A stretch of DNA of 7,473 nucleotides from Verrucomicrobia bacterium UBA3214 (GCA_002363575.1 DEWI01000019.1:2102-9574), one strand, 5' to 3'; positions 1 through 6,684 are shown, numbered from the stretch's first letter. Made by a program: numbers and translations. Notes: a model not told the origin generated them from the letters alone.

Positions 1-333
1 GCGCCGCAGTTCGGCAAGAAAGCCAAGTTGGCGGTCGCGAAAAAGGCGAAGGCGCTGGTTGTCAAAATCCCGATGGCGGACGGCAACCCCGATTCGCGCG
101 TCTATGCCTACAATATAGTAGCAGTCGGCGACGATCCGAAGGCGCGGCTCTTCAAGAACGTATTCTTCGAAGGCGCCAACCTCGGCGTCGGCCATGAGCC
201 GAATCACGGCATTACGGAGATCGAAATCCCGGTTTCCGAGCTTCCGGCCGGGAAGAAGCTTACCATCGCCGCGCGCCCAATCAGCTCGCTCGGCACGAAA
301 GGCAAAGCGATTGCGACTTTTTTCAAGGCGTGA
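1..333 (+). CDS. 3' end of a gene of unknown function (C-terminal beta-rich domain), 5' truncated
   Basis: The reading frame is open from base 1 and ends at TGA 331-333, so at least 110 codons of a longer protein are visible. A TTG at 28 could act as a start, but the frame continues to the window edge without a stop and no clear ribosome-binding site precedes it. A truncated gene is therefore the better reading. The peptide begins with a Lys/Ala-rich stretch and continues as alternating hydrophobic strands with conserved-looking elements: DSRVYAYNIV, GDDP, LFKNVFFEGANLG, then a final strand ending in KAIATFFKA. This resembles a C-terminal fibronectin-III-like or jelly-roll domain. Similar tails occur on secreted calcineurin-like phosphoesterases of PVC bacteria, but that link is from memory and weak, and no catalytic motif is visible. 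The gene runs in the same direction as the operon downstream, which has its own promoter. Confidence 0.6.
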   Translation, partial: APQFGKKAKLAVAKKAKALVVKIPMADGNPDSRVYAYNIVAVGDDPKARLFKNVFFEGANLGVGHEPNHGITEIEIPVSELPAGKKLTIAARPISSLGTKGKAIATFFKA

Positions 334-373
334 AAAGCGGTAAAAACCAGAATGCCGCGTAATCGCGATATTT

Positions 374-382
374 GCTATACTA
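374..382 (+). promoter_or_regulatory. Extended -10 promoter for the glycan operon
   Basis: The sequence TGCTATACT fits the extended -10 consensus TGnTATAAT, with the hexamer TATACT at 376-381. It lies in an AT-rich pocket between two GC-rich genes. No good -35 hexamer is present about 17 bp upstream (around 353-358), as expected for an extended -10 promoter. The predicted transcription start is near 388, giving a leader of about 44 nt before the ATG at 432. This is motif reading only, with no expression data. Confidence 0.55.
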
Positions 383-388
383 TTACCG

Positions 389-409
389 CGCCGCCTCTAG
401 AGGCCGGCG
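389..409. promoter_or_regulatory. Palindrome just after the predicted transcription start (candidate operator or leader hairpin)
   Basis: The core GCCTCTAGAGGC (393-404) is a perfect 12-bp palindrome. If C405 is bulged, the arms extend to CGCC at 389-392 and GGCG at 406-409, giving 10-bp arms. It starts a few bases after the predicted transcription start and ends 6 nt before the Shine-Dalgarno sequence at 416. A dimeric repressor bound here would block initiation, and the GntR/LacI regulator at 5514-6617 is the obvious candidate. As RNA it could form a stem of about 8 bp with a CTAG loop at the mRNA 5' end. Both roles are inferences from position and symmetry. Confidence 0.45.
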
Positions 410-415
410 AATCAC

Positions 416-423
416 AGGAAGAG
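416..423 (+). promoter_or_regulatory. Shine-Dalgarno that sets the fusion-enzyme start
   Basis: AGGAAGAG lies 8 nt before the ATG at 432. The upstream in-frame TTG at 372 has no such site and falls within the predicted promoter. The start at 432 also gives a clean signal peptide. Confidence 0.75.
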
Positions 424-431
424 AATGCACC

Positions 432-3200
432 ATGAATCGTTTCTTTAAAACTTCGCTCGCTGCGGCGATATTGGCTGGAATGTCCGCCGCCGCATTCGCG
501 GCCGCTCCGCAACCGCGATTATACATGGCCGGCGATTCCACCATGGCGGACTACAAGCCGGATGATTTCCCGCAGTATGGTTGGGGCCAGGCGCTAAGGG
601 CGTTCATGAAAGAGCCCGCGCGCCTGCAAAACTTCGCCCGTTGCGGATGGAGCGCACGGCGCTTCCGCGAGTCCGGCCGCTGGGAGAAATGCATAGCGTC
701 GAAGCTGAATCCGGGCGATTGGGTAATCGTCTCGTTCGGACACAACGACATGAACAAAAAGCGCGACAAGCCGCCGAAGAACGATTATTCCACCCCTGGC
801 GAATACAAAGAGTTCCTAAAGGGATTTGCCGCGGACGCAAAGTCGAAAGGCGCGAACATCGCATTCGCCACATCCATTGCGCATTCGTCCGGCTTCAACG
901 AGAAGGATGGCGCGATGACTGTGGACGGCGGCGCGAAAGGCCTTGCGCCGTACGTCTCGGCCATGCGCGAGATCGCCGAAGAAGCCGGCGCGCCGCTTCT
1001 CGATCTCAACCGCTACGCGGAGGAGAATCTGCCGGGGCTCGGCATGGAGAAGGCGAAGAGCCTCTATATGTTCCTGAAGCCCGGCGAATACGCGAATTTC
1101 CCCGACGGCAAGAACGACCCCGCGCACATCCGCGACGCTGGCGCATTCTTCTATGCCAAGGCGGCGGTCGAAATGGCGAACAGACAGAAGCTTGCGCTCG
1201 CCGGCTTTTTCAGGGAGCCGTCGAGCGTTCCTTTCGTCCCGTCTCTCGCACGCGCAGAGGCGCCGTGCGGCGGAATTTTCACGGCCGTTTCGCCGGATAG
1301 ATTGAACGAGTTGCGGCTCGAAGTCGGAGCCAAGGGCATGGCGTATTCCGTCTGGCGGCGCGGCAAGGCGGTCGTGGCGCCGACGCGGTTTTCTCTCGAA
1401 ATCGAAGGCCGCGGAGTCTTGAACGGCGCAGGCGCGACACAGAACGCGATACTGGGAAAGAGGAAGGGGAAACTCGCGACGCCGCTCTACAAGAAAGCGG
1501 AAATCGACCTAGCGCACAACGAAACGCTTGTCTCTTTCGGCGACTGGTCGGTTCGTCTTGTCGCGCGCGACGATGGCGTGGCGTGGCGTTTCGAGACGGA
1601 GTTCGGCGGCGAAATCGTCGTCAAGGCCGAGAACACCGCCGTGCGCTTCCCGAAGGGAACGGAACTTTGCTACACGGTGGCGCCCAGCTTCATGTCCGGC
1701 TGGGAGAAGCCCGCGCAGACCGGCCCGGTAGAGAGCGTTCCGGCCGGGCATCCGCAGATCGTGATGACGCCGTTCACCGCGACCGTTCCCGGCGCTGGAG
1801 CAGTCACGGTCGCGGAATCCGACCTTCGCGACTATCCTGGGCTGAACTTCTACCGGCGCGGCAGCGATAAAGACGTCCTGCGTTCGTGGCAGGCGGGCGT
1901 TCCAAAAGAACTTGACGCCGGGCGGCGCAAAATCAAGGTGGCGAGCCGCGAGCCGTATCTTGCAAAGACGAAAGGCGCGCGGCCGTTCCCGTGGAGAGTG
2001 TTCGTCCTTGGCGATACTCCTTCTGCCCTCGTCGAAAGCGACATCGTCTATGCGCTTGCAGAACCCAGCCGCATTGCCGATGCGTCGTGGGTGAAGCCTG
2101 GCCAGGTGGCATGGGACTGGTGGAACGGATTCCAGATCACCGACGTCCCGAATCTCGAGACTGGCTGCAATTACGAGACTTACAAGGCGTATGTCGATTT
2201 CGCCGCCGCCAACGGCATTGAATACATTATCATGGACGAGGGATGGGCCGAAAAGCTCGATCCTGAAAAGATGCGCGACGAGGTTAACGTCCCCGGCGTT
2301 ATCGCCTACGCCAACGAGAAAGGCGTCGGCGTCATTCTCTGGGCGGCATGGGCGCCGCTCTGCGACCGCGAGAGGCGGCTGCGCGTATTCGAACGCTACG
2401 CCGCCATGGGCGCGAAGGGGTTCAAGATCGACTTCATCGAGCGCGACGATCAAGCAGCCGAAAGATTCCTCGAAGAGGCTGCCGCGGATGCCGCGCGCAG
2501 GAATCTCGTCGTTTTGTATCACGGCATACACAAACCGACGGGACTCCAGCGCACGTATCCGAACATCCTCAACTACGAGGGCGTGTACGGGCTGGAGCAA
2601 GGCGGCAGCATAGGCGGCCGGAAAGTCGTCGTCTCCAATGACGTCAATCTGGTCTATACTCGCATGGTCGCTGGCTTCATGGACTACACGCCCGGCGCGA
2701 TGCGCAACCGCGCTTTCGATGCGCCGCCGTTCGTCAAAGGGAAAGACGTGCGCGCCTGCTACGGCACGCGCTGCCACCAGCTCGCGCTATTCCCGATGTT
2801 CGAGGCGCCGGTGCAGATGCTATGCGATTCGCCGACGCAATACCGCACCGAGCCTGAATGCACCGCGTTCATCGTCGGCGTGCCGACCGTCTGGGACGAG
2901 ACGCGAGGCGTCGCGGGGGAAATCGGCAAGTTCGCCGCAGTGGCGCGGCGCAAAGGGGGCGAATGGTGGCTCGGCGCGATCACAAACTGGGATGCGCGCG
3001 AACTCGAACTGCCTACGGCGTTCCTCGGCGCCGGCGAATGGAAAGTCGAAGCGTTCGAAGACGCCGCAGATTCCGGCGTGAACGCCGAGCATTACGTCCG
3101 CCGCGTGTTCACGATAAAGCCTGGCGAAACGCTGAAGGTCCGCCTTGCGCGCGGCGGCGGCTTCGCTGCGAAGTTCAAGAAAGCGGGAGGAGCACATTGA
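432..3200 (+). CDS. Secreted bifunctional CE12-like rhamnogalacturonan acetylesterase / GH97 alpha-glycosidase fusion
   Basis: This 922-residue protein starts with a Sec signal peptide (residues 1 to about 23: basic MNRFFK, hydrophobic Ala-rich core, AFA cleavage site, no lipobox Cys). Residues about 28-245 are an SGNH/GDSL esterase of the rhamnogalacturonan acetylesterase type: GDST with nucleophile S36, block II Gly72 in RCGWSARRF, GHND at 103-106, and DPAH with D229 and H232 completing the triad. After a linker of about 35 residues comes a full-length GH97. It has an N-terminal beta-sandwich from about 281, a TIM barrel from about 553 (KPGQVAWDWWNG, then IIMDEGW with E603, GFKIDFIERDDQ with D667, and NYEGVYGLEQ with E716 as likely acid), and a C-terminal beta domain at about 838-915. 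The barrel Asp suggests the retaining alpha-galactosidase-like branch of GH97, but this needs alignment. Probable role: removing acetyl groups and alpha-linked sugars from an acetylated glycan such as RG-I pectin. The substrate is inferred. It is the first gene after the promoter. Confidence 0.88.
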   Translation: MNRFFKTSLAAAILAGMSAAAFAAAPQPRLYMAGDSTMADYKPDDFPQYGWGQALRAFMKEPARLQNFARCGWSARRFRESGRWEKCIASKLNPGDWVIVSFGHNDMNKKRDKPPKNDYSTPGEYKEFLKGFAADAKSKGANIAFATSIAHSSGFNEKDGAMTVDGGAKGLAPYVSAMREIAEEAGAPLLDLNRYAEENLPGLGMEKAKSLYMFLKPGEYANFPDGKNDPAHIRDAGAFFYAKAAVEMANRQKLALAGFFREPSSVPFVPSLARAEAPCGGIFTAVSPDRLNELRLEVGAKGMAYSVWRRGKAVVAPTRFSLEIEGRGVLNGAGATQNAILGKRKGKLATPLYKKAEIDLAHNETLVSFGDWSVRLVARDDGVAWRFETEFGGEIVVKAENTAVRFPKGTELCYTVAPSFMSGWEKPAQTGPVESVPAGHPQIVMTPFTATVPGAGAVTVAESDLRDYPGLNFYRRGSDKDVLRSWQAGVPKELDAGRRKIKVASREPYLAKTKGARPFPWRVFVLGDTPSALVESDIVYALAEPSRIADASWVKPGQVAWDWWNGFQITDVPNLETGCNYETYKAYVDFAAANGIEYIIMDEGWAEKLDPEKMRDEVNVPGVIAYANEKGVGVILWAAWAPLCDRERRLRVFERYAAMGAKGFKIDFIERDDQAAERFLEEAAADAARRNLVVLYHGIHKPTGLQRTYPNILNYEGVYGLEQGGSIGGRKVVVSNDVNLVYTRMVAGFMDYTPGAMRNRAFDAPPFVKGKDVRACYGTRCHQLALFPMFEAPVQMLCDSPTQYRTEPECTAFIVGVPTVWDETRGVAGEIGKFAAVARRKGGEWWLGAITNWDARELELPTAFLGAGEWKVEAFEDAADSGVNAEHYVRRVFTIKPGETLKVRLARGGGFAAKFKKAGGAH
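3185..3192 (+). promoter_or_regulatory. Shine-Dalgarno of the transporter, inside the 3' end of the fusion gene
   Basis: GGGAGGAG lies 9 nt before the ATG at 3202. It is embedded in the last codons of the upstream gene, whose TGA is at 3198-3200. This supports the start at 3202 over the in-frame TTG at 3145 and suggests translational coupling. Confidence 0.8.
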
Positions 3201-3201
3201 T

Positions 3202-4512
3202 ATGGACATTGAAAAAAGATACATGCTTGCACGCGCCCGGCAGGTCGGCGCGATGCTGTTCGTCTATGCGATATTCTACGTCTGCCGCCTTGCGTTTTCG
3301 GCGTCGAAGAAGGGGATGATCGAGCAGGGGGCCTATTCGCCGACCGAAATAGGCTATGTGGGGTCGGCAATGCTTTTCGCGTACGCGATCGGCAAAATCG
3401 TGAACGGTTTCATCGCCGACAGGGTGAACGTGAAGAAGTACATCATGCTCGGCCTTTTCGTTTCGGCGCTTGCGAATCTTCTTGTCGGCTTCCACATACC
3501 CGCGCTGATGCTGGCTGTCGTCTGGTTCGTGAACGGGTTCGCGCAAGCGTCCGGCGCGCCGTGCTGCGTCGTGGCGCTTTCGCGCTGGTGGCCCAAGGAG
3601 AAACGCGGCACGTATTACGGCATATGGAGCTGCTCGAACAATCTCGGCGAAGTGCTGGCGTATGTCCTCTCGGCAGGCATAGTCGTTTGGGTGGGCAAGG
3701 CGTTCGGTCCCGACTGGGCGTGGAAGAGCTGTTTCTGGGGCGCAGCGGCTTTCGGACTCGTCGGCATTTCGGCAGCATGGCTGTTCTTCGGCAACTCTCC
3801 GGAGGACGAAGGGTTGCCGCCTGTTCCGGTTGATGCGGCCGAAGCGAAGGTCGATACTTCCGGCGGGCAGCGCATCGCGCTTGCGTCGTCCGCCGTGTGG
3901 CTCATCGCGCTCGCCGGCGGCTTTTTCGCGGCGAGCCGCTATGCGGTGATCGACTGGGGGATGTTCTTTTTGCAAGTGAAGAAAGGCTACAGCGAGGCCG
4001 GCGCTGCTGCAGTCGTGTCGATAAACTCGGTGGTTGGCGCGGTTTCGTCGGCGCTCTCGGGCATCATTTCCGACAGATTCTTCAAGTCGAGCAGGCGCGA
4101 GCTTGCGATACTGGCAGGCGCAATGAACGTCACGGCGCTTTCGCTCTTTATGTTGATTCCCGGCCGCCATCCTTTCCTCGATATGACGGCGATGGTTCTC
4201 TTCGGGCTGGCAGTCGGCATTCTGCTCACGTTTCTCGGCGGGCTTATGGCGGTGGATCTCGTGCCGAAATGCGCCGCAGGAGCCGCGCTGGGCATCGCCG
4301 GCATGGGCAACTACATCGGCGCGGGGATGCAGTCGATAATATCCGGCTATCTAGTTGAACGTGCCGACGACGGCACGGCTACACTCGCAGGCCACACATT
4401 CGCGAACGGTTATACGCTGGACTGGATCGCAGTGTTCTGGATCGGGATGGCGGTGCTGTCCGTCATTCTGACGCTTGCCGCCGGGTGGCGTTCGAGGAAG
4501 GCGCTGCCGTGA
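3202..4512 (+). CDS. OPA-family MFS transporter (GlpT/UhpT/UhpC-like)
   Basis: This 436-residue inner-membrane protein has about 12 hydrophobic segments, split by a polar central loop near residues 200-230. It belongs to the organophosphate:phosphate antiporter family. Supporting motifs are RWWPKEKRGTYYGIW followed by NNLG (the loop and TM after TM4), NSPEDEGLPP before the central loop, and SRYAVIDWGMFFLQ in TM7. R29 in TM1 (FYVCRLAF) and R246 in TM7 align by motif with R45 and R269 of E. coli GlpT, the pair that binds phosphate. Both are present, so a phosphorylated or otherwise anionic substrate is plausible. The exact substrate, and whether the protein transports or acts as a UhpC-like sensor, cannot be told. 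The start at 3202 has a strong ribosome-binding site and lies 1 nt after the upstream stop. Co-transcription with the fusion glycosidase points to import of its product or of a related sugar phosphate. Confidence 0.88.
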   Translation: MDIEKRYMLARARQVGAMLFVYAIFYVCRLAFSASKKGMIEQGAYSPTEIGYVGSAMLFAYAIGKIVNGFIADRVNVKKYIMLGLFVSALANLLVGFHIPALMLAVVWFVNGFAQASGAPCCVVALSRWWPKEKRGTYYGIWSCSNNLGEVLAYVLSAGIVVWVGKAFGPDWAWKSCFWGAAAFGLVGISAAWLFFGNSPEDEGLPPVPVDAAEAKVDTSGGQRIALASSAVWLIALAGGFFAASRYAVIDWGMFFLQVKKGYSEAGAAAVVSINSVVGAVSSALSGIISDRFFKSSRRELAILAGAMNVTALSLFMLIPGRHPFLDMTAMVLFGLAVGILLTFLGGLMAVDLVPKCAAGAALGIAGMGNYIGAGMQSIISGYLVERADDGTATLAGHTFANGYTLDWIAVFWIGMAVLSVILTLAAGWRSRKALP

Positions 4513-4540
4513 GCGGCGGCGAAGAAATACAACCAAGCAT

Positions 4541-4546
4541 GGAAGA
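4541..4546 (+). promoter_or_regulatory. Shine-Dalgarno that sets the EEP hydrolase start
   Basis: GGAAGA lies 6 nt before the ATG at 4553. The longer in-frame reading from 4475 would add an Arg-rich segment overlapping the transporter and would bury the signal peptide, so it is disfavoured. The nearby ATG at 4539 is in a different frame. Confidence 0.65.
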
Positions 4547-4552
4547 TCGCAA

Positions 4553-5455
4553 ATGGCATTCCGCTTTACAGCATTCCTCGCCGTCACGCTCGCGCTTGAA
4601 GCGGGAGCTGCGCCGCCTGTGCGCGTGATGACATACAACATCCGCAATTCCGCGAAAGACGCGGCTTCTACAGTCTTGAATTGGGATGCGCGCAAGGCGG
4701 ATTTCGCGGACCTGATCGAGAATGCCGCTCCCGACGTCATCGGGTTTCAGGAAGTGCTGCCGGAGCAAATGGAATTCTTGAAGGCGCGTTTCCCGGAATA
4801 CGTTTTCGTCGGCGAATTCAGAAACAAAGACCGCGCGAGCGGCGAGGCTTCCCCGATAGCGTTCAAGAAGGAGAGATTTTCGGCGGCGAAGAGCGGGACG
4901 TTCTGGCTTTCCGAGACTCCGGACGAGCCAGGAAGCAAGTCGTGGAATGCGGCATATCCGCGAATATGCTCGTACGCCGTGCTTCGCGACGGCAAAACGG
5001 GCAAGAAGTTTTGCTTCGCCAATACGCACACCGATCACAAGAGCGAAGAGGCCAGGGAGAAAGGCATGCTTCTCGTAATAGAGCGCATGGAAGATTTCGG
5101 CGATGGCGCGCCCGTAGTGCTTACGGGGGATTTCAACTGCCTGGAAAATGAAAGGCCCGCGCTCGCCGCCGCCTCAAAACTCAAGGATGCGCTCTACATT
5201 TCCGAGACTCCGCCGGAAGGGTCGTGGCGAACATTCAACGGTTGGAAGCGCCTCGAAAAAGAACTGACGATCTCCGAAGCGCTCAAGCTCGACATGGCCG
5301 GCAAAACGGCACCCGACGCGAAAAGAATCGATTACGTTTTCGTATCGCCCGGAACGCACGTCCTTGCATATCGCACGCTGCCGGATGCGCGGCCAGGCGT
5401 GAAAGCGTATCCAAGCGATCATTTCCCCGTCGTCGCGGAGATAGCTTTCGAATGA
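4553..5455 (+). CDS. Secreted endonuclease/exonuclease/phosphatase (EEP) family hydrolase
   Basis: This 300-residue protein starts with a short signal peptide (residues 1 to about 20, MAFRF, hydrophobic core, AGAA) and carries one complete EEP (DNase I-like) metal-dependent domain. The conserved active-site motifs appear in order: MTYNIR with N29, GFQEV with metal ligand E67, NTHTDHK with H159, TGDFN with D193 and N195, RIDYVFVSPG, and SDHFPV with D289 and catalytic H290. All key positions are intact, so it should be an active hydrolase. The family includes nucleases, sphingomyelinases, inositol phosphatases and other phosphoesterases, and sequence alone does not separate these. Export and the OPA transporter 40 bp upstream favour an extracytoplasmic phosphatase or phosphodiesterase linked to nutrient uptake over DNA repair. 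It is the third gene of the probable operon. Confidence 0.87.
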   Translation: MAFRFTAFLAVTLALEAGAAPPVRVMTYNIRNSAKDAASTVLNWDARKADFADLIENAAPDVIGFQEVLPEQMEFLKARFPEYVFVGEFRNKDRASGEASPIAFKKERFSAAKSGTFWLSETPDEPGSKSWNAAYPRICSYAVLRDGKTGKKFCFANTHTDHKSEEAREKGMLLVIERMEDFGDGAPVVLTGDFNCLENERPALAAASKLKDALYISETPPEGSWRTFNGWKRLEKELTISEALKLDMAGKTAPDAKRIDYVFVSPGTHVLAYRTLPDARPGVKAYPSDHFPVVAEIAFE

Positions 5456-5463
5456 TGCATTCG

Positions 5464-5478
5464 TTGCCGGCTTGCCGG
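5464..5478 (+). repeat. Short tandem repeat upstream of the regulator
   Basis: TTGCCGG occurs twice, separated by one C (5464-5470 and 5472-5478), in the 58-bp gap before the regulator. It could be a direct-repeat protein site, or TTGCCG could act as a weak -35 element. No convincing -10 follows. With only two copies of 7 bp, chance is a real possibility. Confidence 0.3.
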
Positions 5479-5492
5479 ACGCGGGAACCGTC

Positions 5493-5504
5493 TCTCGAGA
5501 AAGG
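5493..5504 (+). promoter_or_regulatory. Regulator Shine-Dalgarno overlapped by a TCTCGAGA palindrome
   Basis: GAGAAAGG (5497-5504) lies 9 nt before the ATG at 5514 and supports that start. Its first half lies within the perfect 8-bp palindrome TCTCGAGA (5493-5500). A regulator bound here could limit its own synthesis. The palindrome is short, so the operator role is speculative; the ribosome-binding site is better supported. Confidence 0.5.
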
Positions 5505-5513
5505 TCGATCGCT

Positions 5514-6617
5514 ATGAAGAAAGGCGCAGCGCGGATGGACGCCCCGGATTACATGTCGATAGTCTCGACATTGTGCAAGGAAATCAGCGCGGGTGTTTAT
5601 GCGAAGCCCGACTCGTTCCCGAGCCTCACAAAGCTCATGCAACGTTTCGGCGTGTCGCGCCCTAGCGCCGTGCGCAGCGTCGCCGAGTTGAAGCGTCTGG
5701 GCCTCGTCGATTCCATAAAGGGTTCCAGGACGTTCGTTTTGCAGAGGAACCGCAAGATAGGCCTCGCGATCCCCGGAACGGCCGATTCCGACTTCTTTGC
5801 GGCCGTCATGGAGGGCCTTGTGGACAACTGCCGGGAAGCGGGAATGGAACTCGTCGTCGGCGACATGTTCGCGGTGAATCACAGCAAGAGGGATCGTCAG
5901 GCGGAGAATCTCGCCCGGCATTTCGTCGCGCTGGGCGTTGCGGGCGTTATCATGCAGCCGGTGGGATTCTCCGACAATGCCGATGCCTTGAACGCCATCA
6001 TCTCGAATATGCTGGCCAAGGCGCATATTCCCGTAGTGCTGGTCGATTACGATATTGTCCCGCCGCCAATGCGCAGCGCTTATGATGTCGTGTCGATAGA
6101 CAACTTCAACGCCGGGCGGAAACTGGCGGCCCATCTTCTTGAAGCAGGCGCGCGGCGCATATGCTGCCTTTTGAGGCGGTTGTGCGCAGACAGCGTCCGC
6201 ACGCGCTTCGCCGGCGTGGACGCGGAAACCCGCCGCGTTTCCTTGCGAGGGCGTTGCGACACGATCATAGCCGAGCCTGATGATGCCGATGCGATTGCGT
6301 CCGCGCTTGAAGAGTTTCGCCCGGACGCTATCGTCTGCTCGAACGACATCGCCGCCTCGATGCTGGCGAAAACGCTCAAGAAGCTTCATGTGCGCATTCC
6401 CGGCGACGTTCTGCTCGCAGGCTTCGACGATGTGCGGGAAGCGGCGAGGATGAAGCCCCGCCTTACATCCATGAGGCAGCCGTGCCGCGAGCTTGCCTCC
6501 ACGGCTTTCAGGACGCTCATGGAGCGCATGAAGACCCCGCTGCTTCCGCCGCGCAAGATATTCCTCGAAGCCGAACTCGTCGTCCGCGAATCGACTGGCG
6601 GCGAGTCCGGCGGTTGA
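5514..6617 (+). CDS. GntR-type winged-helix / LacI-type sugar-binding transcriptional regulator
   Basis: This 367-residue cytoplasmic DNA-binding protein has AraR-like architecture. Residues about 12-76 form a GntR-family winged helix: FPSLTKLMQRFGVSRPSAVR is the recognition region and ELKRLGLVDSIKGSRTFV the wing. Residues about 80-360 form a periplasmic-binding-protein fold of the LacI type. This includes the first strand KIGLAIPG, an AGVIMQPVG strand, SIDNFNAGRKLAAHLLEAGARRI, RPDAIVCSNDIAASML, and the closing IPGDVLLAGFDDV with LTSMRQPCRELA. Such proteins usually bind operator DNA as dimers and release it on binding a sugar or sugar phosphate. It follows the EEP gene by 58 bp in the same direction, so it is probably the local regulator of the glycan operon. 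The segment between about residues 230 and 260 is shorter than in typical LacI proteins. A downstream ATG at 5535 is possible but less well supported than 5514. Confidence 0.88.
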   Translation: MKKGAARMDAPDYMSIVSTLCKEISAGVYAKPDSFPSLTKLMQRFGVSRPSAVRSVAELKRLGLVDSIKGSRTFVLQRNRKIGLAIPGTADSDFFAAVMEGLVDNCREAGMELVVGDMFAVNHSKRDRQAENLARHFVALGVAGVIMQPVGFSDNADALNAIISNMLAKAHIPVVLVDYDIVPPPMRSAYDVVSIDNFNAGRKLAAHLLEAGARRICCLLRRLCADSVRTRFAGVDAETRRVSLRGRCDTIIAEPDDADAIASALEEFRPDAIVCSNDIAASMLAKTLKKLHVRIPGDVLLAGFDDVREAARMKPRLTSMRQPCRELASTAFRTLMERMKTPLLPPRKIFLEAELVVRESTGGESGG

Positions 6618-6624
6618 GCCGCCG
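6608..6624 (+). other. GC-rich stem-loop over the regulator stop codon
   Basis: CGGCGG and CCGCCG form a 6-bp stem around a TTGAG loop that contains the TGA of the regulator. It has no T-run after it, so it is not a standard terminator. It may protect the mRNA 3' end or be incidental in GC-rich sequence. Confidence 0.3.
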
Positions 6625-6652
6625 ATGGGCAAGGCCGTTGCGGACTTCGGCA

Positions 6653-6682
6653 GCGATATTTGTCGTCGGGCGACAGTATCGC
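6653..6682. terminator. Bulged hairpin between convergent genes (candidate terminator)
   Basis: GCGATA (6653-6658) pairs with TATCGC (6677-6682), and TGTCG (6661-6665) pairs with CGACA (6671-6675) around a TCGGG loop. A T-G wobble and one bulged T join the two stems, giving about 12 pairs. It lies between the stops of the regulator (6617) and the reverse-strand dehydrogenase (6685), where a shared terminator would be expected. On the plus strand only the weak pyrimidine stretch CTTCAAACTTTCCTT follows, and on the minus strand there is no T-run. Efficient intrinsic termination is therefore uncertain. Confidence 0.42.
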
Positions 6683-6684
6683 CT

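Noticed and set aside
356..367. CGCG-TAAT-CGCG hairpin as terminator of the first gene
   Set aside because: The stem is only 4 bp and the following ATATTTGC is better explained as part of the promoter.
372..431. Upstream TTG start extending the fusion enzyme by 20 residues
   Set aside because: It overlaps the predicted promoter, lacks a ribosome-binding site, and would place a polar segment before an otherwise normal signal peptide.
1509..2777. Antisense open frame of 422 codons across the GH97 region
   Set aside because: It lies opposite a well-supported GH97 domain, has an Arg/Ala/His-rich composition with no recognisable motif or ribosome-binding site, and is the kind of shadow frame expected in GC-rich coding DNA.
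3175..4170. Antisense open frame of 331 codons across the transporter
   Set aside because: It mirrors the transporter coding strand and its product is rich in Arg and His with no membrane or catalytic pattern.
5472..5513. TTG start extending the regulator by 14 residues
   Set aside because: No Shine-Dalgarno precedes it, whereas the ATG at 5514 has GAGAAAGG 9 nt upstream.
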